Shown: positions 48,892-62,259 of the stretch, in pieces
Numbering within the stretch: position 1 is the stretch's first letter
How the letters are laid out: each line of letters starts with the position of its first letter
Source: Oxyruncus cristatus
Taxonomy: Eukaryota; Chordata; Aves; Passeriformes; Cotingidae
DNA length: 64,000 nt
Reading direction: 5' to 3'
Assembly: GCA_013399855.1 (NCBI GenBank)
Contig: VXAY01007483.1
Coordinates: 511,074 to 575,073 of the forward strand
Notes under the pieces: model-generated
What the model was told of the DNA's origin: nothing
What the model saw: only the letters and a program-made list of their open reading frames with translations
Databases searched by the model: none
Translations under genes and position numbers: made by a program

Positions 48892-51800
48892 GGTACCACT
48901 GATTAAAGATAATCACGAGAAGAAAACTATGGCTACTAATTGCTGAAGTTGTATGGGAATATATTGAGATGATTATCGACTTAATGAAGCTGGCATTGAA
49001 ATACATTTTCCTGATCTGCTTACTCTGTGCACTGTCTCCTAACTGGATAATACACTGTGATTTACTCAGCCTCAGTAAATAACAGACTGATCTCTCTTGT
49101 TTGCAAATGACAGCAAACACAGTTCCAGGAAAAAAATCATAAAACAAACAAGCACAACATGCAATGCAAGTATCAACCATTTCAGTCTCTGTGAAATTAA
49201 GCTTCCCAGAGAAATGCTTGTTTCAACATACTTAAAACTCGATGCCAGTTTGTAATTACAAATCTCAGTCTGAACTATTTACTAATTAAACATAATACGG
49301 GGTGAAAATCTTAGATAAATGTCTTTTTTTTCAAGTGCAAACCCACACAGATTGATTAACAAAGCTAACTTATGTGCACCTTCTGAGGAGGAAAAAACTA
49401 AAATGATCGGTTCAAACAGTCCACCCTTTCCCTAATGTCAGTCAAGACTACTATCCCTGAAAACATTTTTAGGTGTTTTGGGTTTGTTTTTCTTGTTTTG
49501 CTTTTATTTACTCCATGTACTGAGAATGACCTGTTTTCCATTGAATGAGCACAGAGGGAAGACTGGTTGGGTTTGATCCCCCCTCAGTCTGCCATGACTA
49601 TTCAAAATTCTGTCTGTGGACACCCATTCTTTTACTTCATGTTTATATTCCAGCTTCACTTCTCATCTTCCTAATAGAAACCCTCCTTTCCAGGCTCTGG
49701 AAGCTCAGTGGTATACACCTCAAACCACTTCTGATCTCCTGATGGATAGAAAAACCTCTTTTTGGAAGAAAAACCAGAGGCAAGGGCCAGAGCCCTAGTT
49801 CTAGACTGATACTTGAGGGTTCCTAATGGGAACATTAAGTGTGAATTCAAAGGTGCCTCCCAGAATTCATCAGGCAGTTCTGATCTTATGATCCAACTAA
49901 CCAGGAATAGTTGTTCTTTAAACAAACTAAATATAGCATGCATTACTCTTGTGGGACAAATGATCTGTCAGTAACAAAACACAGATGATTTAAAAAATTC
50001 ATGTTGTTCTTAATTTGTACAGGGTATACAGATGAAATTAACTCTTGAGTTCCACAGGCGATCAGTCTGCAGCAATTCCTGGCATAAATTTAAAATTAAT
50101 TATGTTCTAAATGCTGCACACATATTAACTAATTAATCTCACAAAACGTGAAATAGATTTGTAGGCATTAGCATAGGCCCTGAAGCATGAGATTTCATTA
50201 CCTTTACCATTATTTCAGCTCTCACAGAGATAAGTGTTCACAGCAACACAAAACGATCCAAAGGAAAAAGAGGTGGTTACCTGCACCTGGGGCATTTGAC
50301 TTGAAAATCTTCCAGGAACTGCAACATTTCCACAGCTTGAGTACAAACACACAAATAAACATTTATGTAAACCTACTGAACGCATCACTGATACAACCAA
50401 TGGTAAAAAACCCCAAACAAACCAAAACCCAAACCCCAGACACTTCCTTTATGTCTTTCACGATGCAGACACTGCTCGACAAAGCTCTTCTAATACCATT
50501 GCAAATTCTGTCCCGATTGTCTAGGCAAGAACTAATTTCTTGCACTATTCTAAAAACATCAGGTCATTTTCCTTCCCGGATTACTTCTGTTCCTTTATCC
50601 TGTACAGGTCTGGCTAATTATATTTGACAATTCTATATGATTATATGCAAACATCTCCCTAATGGCATTATAGTATTTTTTGTTCTTATTTAAGGCACCT
50701 AACATTATCTTCACTCTCAACACTGCTACCTAATGGGCAGATGCTTTCATTATAAATAACAGCAATTAGAGATTTAAAGTGACACAGTTCAATCCTGCTC
50801 AGTTTTCTGAGTAGCAAAACAGTTTGTTGATTACAACATTTAGTTAGAAATGTTACATAGAAAATACAGATATGTTGCTGTTCCAGTCTCTCAAATCTTA
50901 GAAGTCATTATGAAAATAAAACACCTTAATGTAGGGAGCAGTGGCTTGAATTTTACAAACATACATATCTAATTTCAGTTTTAAGCAGCTGATATTTGCA
51001 ACACAATTATTTTCATCTTGGAACCTGGAAAGGAAGTTGGGAGATTTTTAAAAATGTAAAAGACCCTGAAAATTTATAATGCACCATTGAGAATGCAGCC
51101 AAGTGACTGTGTCATAAATGCCTTCAAACCCAACCGTGTTGCTTTACTTTCCTGCTCAGCGACTCTTTCAAAGAACATTGCAAATAGCAACCAGGTTATC
51201 ATGCAAAAACTGTTTATTCAATTAAACAATGCTTAATTAAAATATGGGGGTTTAATCTTCAGAGACCAGATCCTATAAGTATTTACACAAATAAATACAG
51301 TAAGTTTATCACATGCTTAAAGAGAAGAACATGGTTTAGCACTGATCCACTCAAAAACATGCAGGGATCATGCTTGTTGTACAACAGGTAAAATGATTCA
51401 AGGACTCATTAAGTGCTCAAGTATCCCAAGAATATAAAAAAACCCTTCCCTGAGAATGAGAGTTTTCACAATAATTAAAAAATTAAATTACCTTACACTA
51501 CACCCTTATTGATTTTGCTAAGTTATACCAATAAAGCAGCCGATGAAGGAGAACTATATGGTACTACACGAGAACTTCCAAAAAACTCTAACATGCTGGT
51601 ATTAAGAAAACCACATTTTCACAGAATAAGATGCAGAATAATGAGATAGATTGGGACTTCGACTAATTTTGAGGTAAAAGTAAACATGACATGCAAATGG
51701 TCAGTTCAGAGTTCGGCAGAACTAGTTCTGGACAATTCTGGTCCCTCTATAGTTGGCTGATGTTGAAAGATTAAACTGTGATATGGCAATGCACAAAACA

Positions 51801-54644
51801 GTGTTTATCTACTCCTGACAGTTGCACAAGGCTGAAAGGAAAACCAAATGTTAACTAGTGTGAAACACTACGGGGTTTTGAAAAGAATAACATCAGCCAT
51901 TCACATTCCAAAACAGCTCAGGACAACTCTGACACACATCCAACCAGATCTTCTCTTCTGGTTTAGTTCTGGTTTGATCTATTCTAGAAAGGTTTCCATT
52001 TTTCTTCCCTTTTGTCTCACTACATTCACTGAAGTTAAAATGCTGCTGACACCACAAAACTGAGGCTGACTCAGAAGATTTGGGTTCTTCACTTCCCCGG
52101 GGCTCTGCTGCTGTCCTGGGTCACGGCAGGGGCTGGGGAGGCAACACTTTCCTGCTCTGCTATTGCTGTTTCCCCACCTGACTAAACTGCAGCCCCTGCA
52201 GAGCTCCCCCTCCACATCATGGTTGGCACAGCCCAGGGTAAAATACTCTGGAATGGTTAAAAGATTAAAGTACAAAGAGCTTCTTAAGTGTGACTATACT
52301 AAAGGGGTAGGAACTGTCGGACAGAAAGGAAATGTCAAAGCAAGAGGGTGCACCCTCAAAGCTCACTCAGTGTTCTTAAAAATGTAAATTTAAAAAAACT
52401 TATTAGAATACTAGATTTTATATTAGCATTTATAAAGCAAAAGCTCAGAGTCCTTTTCACAATTCTGGTAAATCTCTTTTGCAGTTTAATAAAAGAAGAT
52501 ATTCAACATTTGCATCTGAGTAACAACCCAATGGACTTTTTTTTTTTTAAGGTCTGAGAGTGAGGAAAAACTGCGACCTGATGGAAAGTACAACCCTATG
52601 GAAAGTACTTTGATGTCATACAAAAGAAGGATTTATTACTGTGTTATTCCAGAGGTGTAAATTAAGCATTTGGAAATTAAAAAACTGAGATTGTTAGCAA
52701 ATCACCTGGCAGTTCGCTGGGTGGCTTGGATCTGTTGCCACACTCTTTGACCATTTCACATCATGCAAATGCTCTTTACATTCACCACTTATACATAAAA
52801 CAAACTGCAGCAAATACATTGTGCTGCCTGCCTTTGCTCCTGGTATAAAACAATCCACCTGTGCCATCTAATACAGACCTATCAAAAGAACAAAAATCTC
52901 CTGCATTTGATAGAATTGCATATTTTAGTACAGAAATGATTAAAATTCACACCTACCAGTAACAGAATGTGTTGGAGCAGATTAAGTGAATATCCCATTG
53001 GGTGCAGCAGGCTTCAGAGGAGTTGACAGCACTCAGAGACCCCATAATTCACTGCAATCTCCCAGTGAGAAAAAGAGAACTCTAAAAAGTGTTCCTCAAT
53101 CAGAAATTTTCCTGCCGATGATACAATTTTGCTTAAATAATTCAAAAAAATTCAGGCACGATGTTCAGATTCTTTATTCATCCAGTTTCACCTCTGAAGG
53201 TTTCATGAGGGGAAAGGTGTATTTTGCACACTAGTTTTTCCACTTTGTGCCTGGTATTTTCTTTCCACTCAGGAATTGGTTCCTGAGTAAATGTGGTTTC
53301 CCAAAGAGACAAGAGGATGACAACTGAAATTGTACCTTTATGAATCTTGATTAGTGAACCTTCAGCACCATAAAGTCTTTTATTTAGTGAAATTAGCACT
53401 GACAGCTATGGATTAAAAGCTATCAGGCATTAAAATATTAAACCACCACATCTCTTAATATTTCACTGAAACAAGATGATTTGGCCGACTTCCTGTTTTT
53501 ATTAAATTATGAGTGACATTTTAGTTTATTTCTTGTATTGGAATATTTAAATCATCAACTATAACAAAAACCTTCTTTAAAGGATTTCTGCAAGGTATTT
53601 GCACTGTTTCTGCTAAAATAAATCTAAAATTCTTTAAAAATAAATTAACTTACTCCCCAACTAATGCTGTTAAAACCATAGCTGGGTGTAGCCAGTACCA
53701 GATCTAGGTCCCAGCAAAGCAGCTGCACAATGTTCTCTGCTCACACTCTCTTGCTGTGCACCCTCAGCCACTACTTACCAATTATTTATCGTCTCCCTCA
53801 CTGCAGCTGGTTTTTAACTACATATGCACACAGACAAACCCATCTCTTCGAAAATATAGCTTGAATCACTCATAATTATGCTAAATGCGAGTCAATTATT
53901 GATAAACACACGGACGCAAAGATGTGAGGGCAGACATTTAGTTTAGAAATTGGGTTTTTGTGGTGAATACTGCACCAGTGACACGATCTGAGATGAGTTC
54001 TGCGAAAGCACTGACTGCAGAAAGCAGCAAGAACTGAGAGTTTTCAAGGCAACGCCACAAACCTCCTGACACATGTTTAGATTTGGGACAGGAAGAGTTT
54101 TTGCCACCTTCCACAGTGGTTTTATGAGATGCTTCATGTTAGTGGAAACTCCTCAGAGTTAATTGGAGAGCCTGGGAAAAATCAGCATTTCCCCTCTTGT
54201 ACCTCAGCACTCGAACAATTCCCTCTCTCCCCTTATTTTGAAAGACAAATCACCTGCAACTTCATTCCAGCATGTTTATGCAGATATGATCTATTTTGCC
54301 CCAAAATACTTCCTTGTAAGCCAGCTTACCCCGGTGATGATAAAAATAGCCTTGGAAGATGGGAGAAGATGAGGGTTGTTTACTGGATATCAGGGTCTGG
54401 TAATAGAACAGCCTTTCAAGATTCGAGATTTATCTTAAGTGGTTGCCTCACTCCTGAACCAAAATAATGTCAGACTCCAGAATAATGATTTTCACTCTAC
54501 AGTAGTGGGAAGAAAAGCAAAAAAAACACCAAAAGCTGGCTGGATATGCATATTAATAGTACATTCAATTAGTTGCCCATTTATTCTCTTTGATACTGAA
54601 ATACTCCATAAATGTGTACAGCAAAACAGCATTTTTAAATCCAC
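48892..54644. other. Long unique stretch, no confident gene
   Basis: The 146-codon plus-strand frame at 50187-50627 has no domain. A minus-strand segment at 50280-50317 is open between a CAG acceptor and a CAG/GTAACC donor, but is only 38 bases. Several AT-rich blocks with TAATTA-type motifs (50640-50790, 51190-51250, 53860-53910) resemble avian conserved non-coding DNA in texture, which cannot be tested here. No interspersed repeat recognised. Confidence 0.4.
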
Positions 54645-54665
54645 ACTACTACTACTACTACTACT
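54645..54665. repeat. (ACT)7 microsatellite
   Basis: Seven perfect ACT units. The serine run in the minus-strand frame 54492-54680 is a by-product. Confidence 0.95.
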
Positions 54666-57600
54666 TACTGATTTGATCAATGGCTTTTATAAACGGTGGT
54701 GAAACAGCATGAATTTGAGCTCTGGAGCAGGAAGATGAGCTGCAAACTTGGGGAAATGGTTGTTCTGGGGCAAAAGTTATGGAGGAAAGAATACTTCAGA
54801 GAGCAGAAACTCTGGGATAAGATTACCAAGGGACAATACTTGAAAGTGAGAGCCTCCACCTATCTTTTGCCCCCTCGAGGCAGGGAATTTTTCCATTCTT
54901 TTTTTACCACAGTCCCAGTTAAAACAACAGTAAGGACACTTGATGGAAACATCCAATATTGACTGCACGCGATGGAAATTACTGACATTTTCTCTCTTGA
55001 TGGTAACATTTCTGCTAAGTTGTGAGAAATATGAATAATGATATAAATACATTAAAATGAAATGTACATAGAATTTTAAAAGTGTATTGTGAGGCTGTTG
55101 CTGCAATATCTGTTGGGTAAACAGAAAATGCAGCTGTCTAACAACAGCCATTGAAATGTGTAAGTATCCCAATAAACTCTGCTTCTGGTTGCTGCTAAGG
55201 CCAGTTTCAGTTCCCATGGAAACAGATGATGGATTGCCAAAAATGAGATTTGATGTTTTAAAATAATCAGTGATTTGAACTAGTGATTACTATGAAAGTG
55301 TTGCACTCTTCTTGCAGTGAAGAGGCATTATGCGGGGAGCAGGGAGAGAACACATGGCAGCTGGCAGACAGCAGCAGAGTTGTTAAAATTCTTGCAAATG
55401 GTCTTGGCTGCTGAATGAAACAGCAAATGCACTTTCTTGAAAAATCATTGAATAAAATCTAGCAAACCCCCCATTTTATATAGTGAAGAGCCTTTGAGGT
55501 TTTTGGAGAAAAACACATAAAAAGTTGTTGCACAGAGCTTAGCTTCAATGCTCTCAAGTGCTTTTCCTAAATAAGGTCTCCCTTATACCTGTATTTTGAG
55601 AATTCAAGGAGCCAGGAACACACAAGCTAGAAATTGCTGGATATTCCGTCACCTGCTTTTTGAGCTGTGAATTTCTTTGTCAATGACACATTAGGTTCTG
55701 ATCCTACAAAGAGGCCACAACGAAGAAAAATAAAGTGCTGGCAGCATCCAGTTTTCCAGCAACTGGAGGGTAGTTCCAGAGGGGACAACTGTCTGAGAGG
55801 GATCAGTGGGAATACAGGGAGAGGGAGTTGGGATTGAGAAGGTCAGTAAGACTTTTTGGGGGAAGAAATTAAAGAGTGAGGGCAACACCTTTAGGACACT
55901 GGGCACTCCTGAGAGGTGAGTGGAAGCTGCAGAACACCGCTCACAGATCACTGTCCTCCCAACTCCTCCTCATCCATACTCTCCTTCTCCAAGGATCTGT
56001 GATCCTTTTCTTGGGCTATGCCACCTTCTAAGCTCCTCTCTTGTCCTACTTTTCCTCCATCAGGGTTGAACACGCCCGTCCATCGCTCTCTCAGTACCCC
56101 TGACTTTACACACACACCTGTCTTGGCTCAGCCGTGTTTCCTTCCCCTCCGGGTGACAGCGAGTATCAGCCAGGTGGAAAGACAAGGAAGGCACAGATTT
56201 CCTCCAGCATTTCCATTGCTTATCCTTTCCCCTTGCCCCTGCTGTGATGAAAAGCCGACTGATCTGTTCTGCTCTTTCCCCACCCAACTGGCAGGAATTT
56301 AGAGAGAAAGGCAAAGAGAGTAAAGTTGAGCAAGCAGGTGATGGTTGTGGTGACCCCAGTCAACAGTTGCCTTGTTTGTCTGTGTCTAGAATTGGTCCTT
56401 TCATGTAAAACAACAGATTTGTGTAATATATAAAAATAGCCAGAGGCATGTATTAATAAATAAAAGGCAGCACTAACATGCAGCAGACAAACAGATTTCA
56501 TGTGAATATTGGCAGAGTTCGACTGTTTTCTCACTTCTAATTGCAAGATGCCTTTGCAAAGTTTCACCAGAGCCAAAAATCCCTCCTCTCATACAGACCA
56601 GACAGACCCACGAAACATCAGAGAGCACGTTTACAACATATTTAAATTAATTTGGAACCTATTCCATGAAGGCCAAACACAAACCAGCTGAAGACTCCAC
56701 TCACAACCAGAGATAAGCCACAGGCAGGCTGCCAGATCCCTCCTTTCTCTGCAGCACTAATGAATGGAAGGGCTGCTTCCCATTTGCTCCCATGTACCAA
56801 ATTCTCTAAATTCAAGTTGAATACTGTTAACAAAGTAGACTTGATGCAAATCAACCACAAAAGCCACACTACATCCCCAAAGTGCCAAGTTCTGTGGTTT
56901 TGGGTTGGGTTTTTTTTTTTTCCCTTTCCTGAATCACGCAGCAGCTTTCACTATGAAAGTACATCTGCCAAAATCATAAGGCTTTTCAAGTGTTCTATGT
57001 AAACCTGCATCATAAAGTTACAAACTTACATGTCTTAACACCTTTGTACATCATGTAAAAATCCACCAGAATCACAAGGAAAGACAGATTTTGTCCTTTT
57101 CTGCCCGGAAAGAAAATGAACAATCCTTTGTAGCACCCAGCCACAAGTACTGACAGATACATTTTACTTCAGTCAGTTTTGATTAATAAAAGTTAATTGG
57201 TAAACATAAGACATTACCTTCTGCTATATTTGATAAGTCACAAGCATTTTGCATCTATTTCCATAAAAATAGGGATATGTGAGGGGCCACAGGAGATAAA
57301 GTGTTCCCAGGGATTTGTGAACAATCGCCACTTTTTAAGCACAAAGCAATAGTTTTCTTTTGCATATTTGCTCTTAAGAATGACTGTAACACTTTTAAAT
57401 ATTCTTATCTTGGCTGCATATTAAAATATTTCCATTTGTAGACAGAGCAGTTCAAAGTTTGACAGAAAAAACGGTTTCCCACAAAAGCACATTAGTTATT
57501 AGAGGATTATTCATGATTTGTCCCTAATAGCATATTTAGTTCTGATTACAAAATGCAGCAGATGCAAAAAGTAAACCCCGAAGTACGATGACAGTGAGTC

Positions 57601-58111
57601 TTCATATTTACTCACCTCTAAATTGGAGATGATTTTTAGAAAACAACGTATAGTTCACTTTCAAAGAGTAATGCTATTAACACTTCTTTCATAGTCCATA
57701 TTTTCTATCCCAAAGTACATTTGTCCCCAGAAAGCGACAAACTCATAAATCAATTTCTACTGCAAGCTGTGATAAGTAAATCATACTTAGAGCAAAAAGG
57801 TTTCCTTCCAGTGACACTTCCATTCCCTTTGTTTTACAAATTCCAAATCTATGATTAATAAGTGTAGTGGCATATAAAATTATTTTGTTCTTTATATTTG
57901 ATCATCATAGGAAAAACAATATCCAGCAGTCAGATTTTCCTCTTAGACAGTGATCTTTGAAGTTTTATTGAAATTTACAGCTGTTGAAGATTGTGCTGAA
58001 AGATACTGGGAGCAGCTGAGGCCCATTAAAGCACAATATTAGTTCCAAGCAGCCACTTTTTTCCAAGCAAAAAATATGGATTTTTCATTGCAGCAGCCTT
58101 CCCTGGCTTAT
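54666..58111. other. Unique sequence, no confident gene
   Basis: The 146-codon minus-strand frame (54777-55217) and 118-codon minus-strand frame (56220-56576) have no recognisable domain. 55690-56320 is GC-richer and pyrimidine-rich in its second half. A T12 run lies at 56910-56921. Confidence 0.4.
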
Positions 58112-58152
58112 GAAAAAAAAACAAACAAAAAAAACATCTATCAAAAAAAAAA
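58112..58152. repeat. A-rich low-complexity repeat (A)n/(CAAA)n
   Basis: Three A runs separated by caaac and catctatc. Confidence 0.85.
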
Positions 58153-58774
58153 CCCTCTGTGGTTTGTGGCCCAAATTTGTAATGAAACATATTGGTCAAA
58201 CCCCAAAGTGTGCCTCTCATCTCATCAGCCAGAGTGTCTCACCTGGGAGGAATCCACTTCCAAATGAGCCTTGCTAAAAGGCACGTTCTTGGCAGTAAGT
58301 TGTTTTCTACTGTCCCTCTTCCACCTAAGCTGGGCTGTGTTGCTCCCACACATTCTGCACTCAGCATGTCACGGTCCCCAAATCCGACCTCAATCTTCCT
58401 CTTCCTCTCCCCTCATCAAACCCACACACAAAATTTCACCCCGAAAGTTAAGAAAGGCCTTTCTGAAACCTAAAAACAAATTAATAAAAACCTGTGGCAA
58501 ACAAATTATGTGCGGAGAGGAAGACAGCGAGGCTGGATCTAGACAAGTCAAACAGCTTTAGAAAATAATCCTGGGATTTGCTTACCCTGAGGTGTTCCCG
58601 TTATCCTCTGCTGAACACAGCAGACAATAATACTCACACCAGCCCACTGACAGCATCAGGGCTGCTCAGACTTGAAGAGATGATGGGAGATTTCCCTACA
58701 GCCCTTCATATGCATATGGGCCTTGGGGAGAGCAGTAAAACTTGATGTAAGATGATTCCCAGCGTTGCCTGTTC
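58153..58774. other. Unique sequence, no confident gene
   Basis: Two overlapping plus-strand frames of 93-96 codons, no domain. A minus-strand 25-base segment ending at 58585 has good acceptor (gtctgctgtgttcag) and donor (CAGG/GTAAGC) motifs. Confidence 0.4.
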
Positions 58775-58852
58775 CCTCAAACTGAAATTACTCAATGCAG
58801 CAGTTTGGTTAGATAAACGAATTAAAGGGTAGCAATGAATTTCAGTTTGAGG
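58775..58852. repeat. 15-bp perfect inverted repeat, 48-base loop
   Basis: cctcaaactgaaatt (58775-58789) and aatttcagtttgagg (58838-58852) are exact reverse complements, giving a possible ~78-base stem-loop. No transposon ends or target-site duplication are evident around it. Confidence 0.85.
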
Positions 58853-61149
58853 AAATAATTTAATTCCGCCAAATATTCTTCTTTTTCAGGTACTGACTTC
58901 AAAATTAATGCGGAGCCTGTAAAAGGGCAGATAAAAACATTACAGGGGGTTTTGTCGCATCTCCTGCTGCTGAGAGGTGTCCCTCCATAATGTCAGCAGA
59001 CAAGAGATCTGCAAAACTTTTTATCTTTTAAATTTTTGCTCACCTAACACATTGCAGAGCTGACAGTCCCTGAATTTATTGTTCAGTAATGATAATCATC
59101 ACAATCTTAATGAAAGTATTTTCCAGTGTGTGTGAAAAGTAATTATGAGCAACTGGCACACGTGTGACAGGCTGGTGTTTGTGGAGAAACGCATGGGAAA
59201 AATTGCTCACAGAAAAATGGTGTTTGTTCTAAAGTGAAAAATATATACATGGCACATTAAGTCAGCTGCTCTCATCAAAGCAAAACCTAATCTAATGCTA
59301 GCATCAGCCCAAAATCTGATGTATTATTCCTAGACATTTTAATTTTTCTCATTTTTTAAAGCCTATTTAGCTACAGCTACTTTTTTTTTTGAGGCTGCCA
59401 TTAAGAGATTTACAACTTTACCTTAACAAACGACCAGTAAATCTGCAGCAGCTTTGCTTATTTGCAAGGCATTGTGAGTGTTCAAAACTACAGCAAGTCA
59501 CATTGGACAGTTGTTTGTATCTAAAGTATTTTCATTTCCACAATAAGTCAGCACCTTTGGTTTCTATAAGAGACTCTGATGATCAAACACACCCAAGTGC
59601 ACTATGAATTATCCCAGTGCAAAAACCAGACATTAACTTTTGTGTACCTAAAGACAGTGCAATTCCTTGTCCCTTTCCAGTGCTTTGAAGTGCGTTTGTG
59701 AAATGTTTTGGTTCATGGACAGTCAATTAAGTGATTAAATGCCCATCCAGCTAAAAGGGACACCCCAGAAGTGCCTTTATATGCCAAAAAATGAACTTTC
59801 CTGTTTTGTGTCAGACATAATTCCACTAACAAAAGACATGACTTAATATTCACCTAGCTGCAGCTTAGCAGGGGAAGAAAATAGTTTCACTGTAAGGACA
59901 CTAATGAAGATGATGACAATGTCTGCACAGAAGTTTTCTTCTGAGAGAGGAAACCCAGAATAAAAGAATTGGTGGCCGGAGTGAACCCTTTCGGTGAAAA
60001 GTGCTTCACTTAGAAAAAGGTAAAAAAATCCTCTAAGAGTACTGAGAATTTAATTCCTCTGTACCACAACTGAAAGGCAAGTGCAGACCTTGACGGTGCT
60101 ACTGTCCTTTGCGCCTCTCCAAGGTACTGAACGTGCTCGTGTAAAGAAAGTTAAACGTGCTCTGCTTTTCAGGCTGATGAAGTACAGCCAGGCAAGGCAA
60201 GCTGAATACTTGACAACCCAGAGCAGCAATTTTTTTTGATGCAGTCACCTTTAGAGAGGCTCCTGGTTTGGGTAAGATGCGCAGGGAAACAGCGAAATCA
60301 TCCATTCAGTCAAGATCCTGGACAACAGCACAGCTGTAATTCCACATTAGTGTAACAGTGCACTTGCAAACATCAATCTCTCCAGGTGTAATCCAAAGTG
60401 TTTTCTGAAATTTCTTGGGGAACGTAAAATAATAATAAACTTGTCAAACCCTAACCCCACTCCTTGCTCATTTTCTCCTGTTCTTGATTTTCTGGTCTTC
60501 TCTCTGATTCTCCACTTCACACTTTCCCAGCATGTACACAGCTATTTCCTTCTAGAAACAGCCCTTGACAATATCAAGCTGAGGCTCTGGTGACAGATAA
60601 TGCATAAAAGCCGAAATGAATATACACCCACACTGTACTAAGTGGTGGTGGGACGACGACAGAGACTTTTAGGACTTAAATTTTTAAATACACACCCTCA
60701 CATTGCTCTGGCTCTGCTGCAGATTTGTTCGTTGCCTTAAGTCATAAACTATAACAACAATCCCATGAGTATGTGCAGGCCATTTGCTTCACATTCATAT
60801 ATTATACAGGGATTTGTTGACTTTACATACCCACTCATTTCAGGGGAACTTGTCATCCCATTCTTGTTTTTATCTGGGGGCTTTAACAAAATATTACCAA
60901 CACCACTAAAACGGGAACTAATACATGGTTATTTGCTGCAAAATCCCACCATGAGTAATACTAGCAGTTAAATTCAACAGAATATACAGTTTGAAAAAAA
61001 CTGCCAGTGTCTCAAAGGAAACTTTCTTTCATGTCACAGCCATGCACTCTGACAGAGTAAGAGTCACCATTCTGACTAAAAAAAGGTGAAATCAAAGCTA
61101 TCCACTGAAGTTTTTTCCTCCCCCAACACAACTGAGAAGGGCATGTATG
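58853..61149. other. Unique sequence, no gene seen
   Basis: 58853-59230 is dense in AT-rich transcription-factor-like words with a few GC-rich islands, a texture seen in conserved enhancers. Frames are at most 72 codons. No repeat recognised. Confidence 0.4.
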
Positions 61150-61404
61150 GACAGGACAAGGGGTAAATAGTTTTAAACTAGAAGAGAATAGAGATAGGGA
61201 AGAAATTTTTCACGACTGAGTGTGGTGAGATCCTGTCACAGGTTACCCAGAGATGTGGTGGATGCCCCATCCCTGGAAGAGTCAAAGTCAGGCTGGACAT
61301 GGCTCTGAGCAACCTGGTGTAGCTACAGATGTCCCTGCTCAGTGCAGGGGGTGAGACTAGGTGGCTTTAAAAAGCCCCTTCCAACCCAAACTATTTTGTG
61401 ATCT
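61150..61404 (+). mobile_element. CR1 LINE, 3' fragment (~255 bases)
   Basis: Read on plus: ggacaggacaaggggtaaatag, ttttaaactagaagag, gaagaaatttttcac, ggttacccagagatgtggtgg, tgccccatccctggaagag, gtcaggctggacatggctctgagcaacctg, tgcagggggtgagactagg, aaaaagccccttccaacccaaac and tattttgtgatc. This is the standard 3' end order including the last part of ORF2, with the terminal repeat decayed. Confidence 0.93.
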
Positions 61405-62185
61405 GACATAAGTGGCAACCGTGTTAACAATGATTATAATAAAACACAAAGAAAAAATAAAAGCCTTATTTGACATATTGTAAAGAACATCTAAAAAAAT
61501 GCATATAGTGATCCTGTAGTTTTTGACAATTCAGCAATTCTGTTATCTTGGTTCCCTCGAAATACACCACCTCTGGAATGCTGACCGTCTGGCAGAACCT
61601 CTCCCCGTAAGTGTCCTAAATACCTGTAGGTACTGAAGGAGAACGACATCAGCATTTACTGCCTTAAACTTGGTAGGAAAACCCTTCTGCAGAGCCAATT
61701 AAATGACACTCCTTGAAACATCTTCAGATTTATTTTTTCTCAGAACTGTTACATTTGTGTTACTTTGGATCTTTCGCATCTCTCGCATAAGGACAACTGA
61801 GCACATGCTCCGTTCCCACATCAGTGGAATGAATCCCTTCCAGCGGTGACAGCAGCTCTGTGTAGATAAGCATCAGGATCATTTTCATGGCATAAAAGTA
61901 GTGCAGGGTTAAGGTTTTGCATGAGTAAGAGTTAACTTAACCAACTATCTGAATGAACTGTACCAAACCCACCACTCCTCTCCCCATTTTTATGTCCTCA
62001 GTCCACAAACACTGACAGTGATGTCACTTAGAAATCACTGTTACAGCTGACACACAATATTATGGTTGATTGATTGAGCCAAATCATTGTAAGCTTGTTT
62101 AAGGGCATTAAAAAAGGGCTTTGTATTGATTTAGCAATATGAGGTACTTTTAATCAGATTAAAGAGCATCATACAAGGTGGTTGC
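61405..62185. other. Unique sequence, nothing recognised
   Basis: No repeat or coding signal; AT-rich with several TTAAA and AATAAA words. Confidence 0.4.
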
Positions 62186-62259
62186 ACTGATCAGTTTAGC
62201 AGGAGATCCAGTCAGATTGATGCACCAGCCTAACTGGATCACTGGCTAAACTGATCAGT
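62186..62259. repeat. 27-bp imperfect inverted repeat, 20-base loop
   Basis: The left arm (62186-62212, starting actgatcagtttagc) and right arm (62233-62259, ending gctaaactgatcagt) pair at 24 of 27 positions with no gaps. The three mismatches are clustered in the middle of the arms. The total length of 74 bases, continuous stem and small loop resemble a microRNA precursor or a small fold-back element. Each arm end also contains the self-complementary actgatcagt. No flanking duplication was recognised. Confidence 0.88.

Noticed and set aside
50187..50627. 146-codon plus-strand open frame
   Set aside because: No domain, lysine/asparagine-rich from A-rich DNA, no supporting signals.
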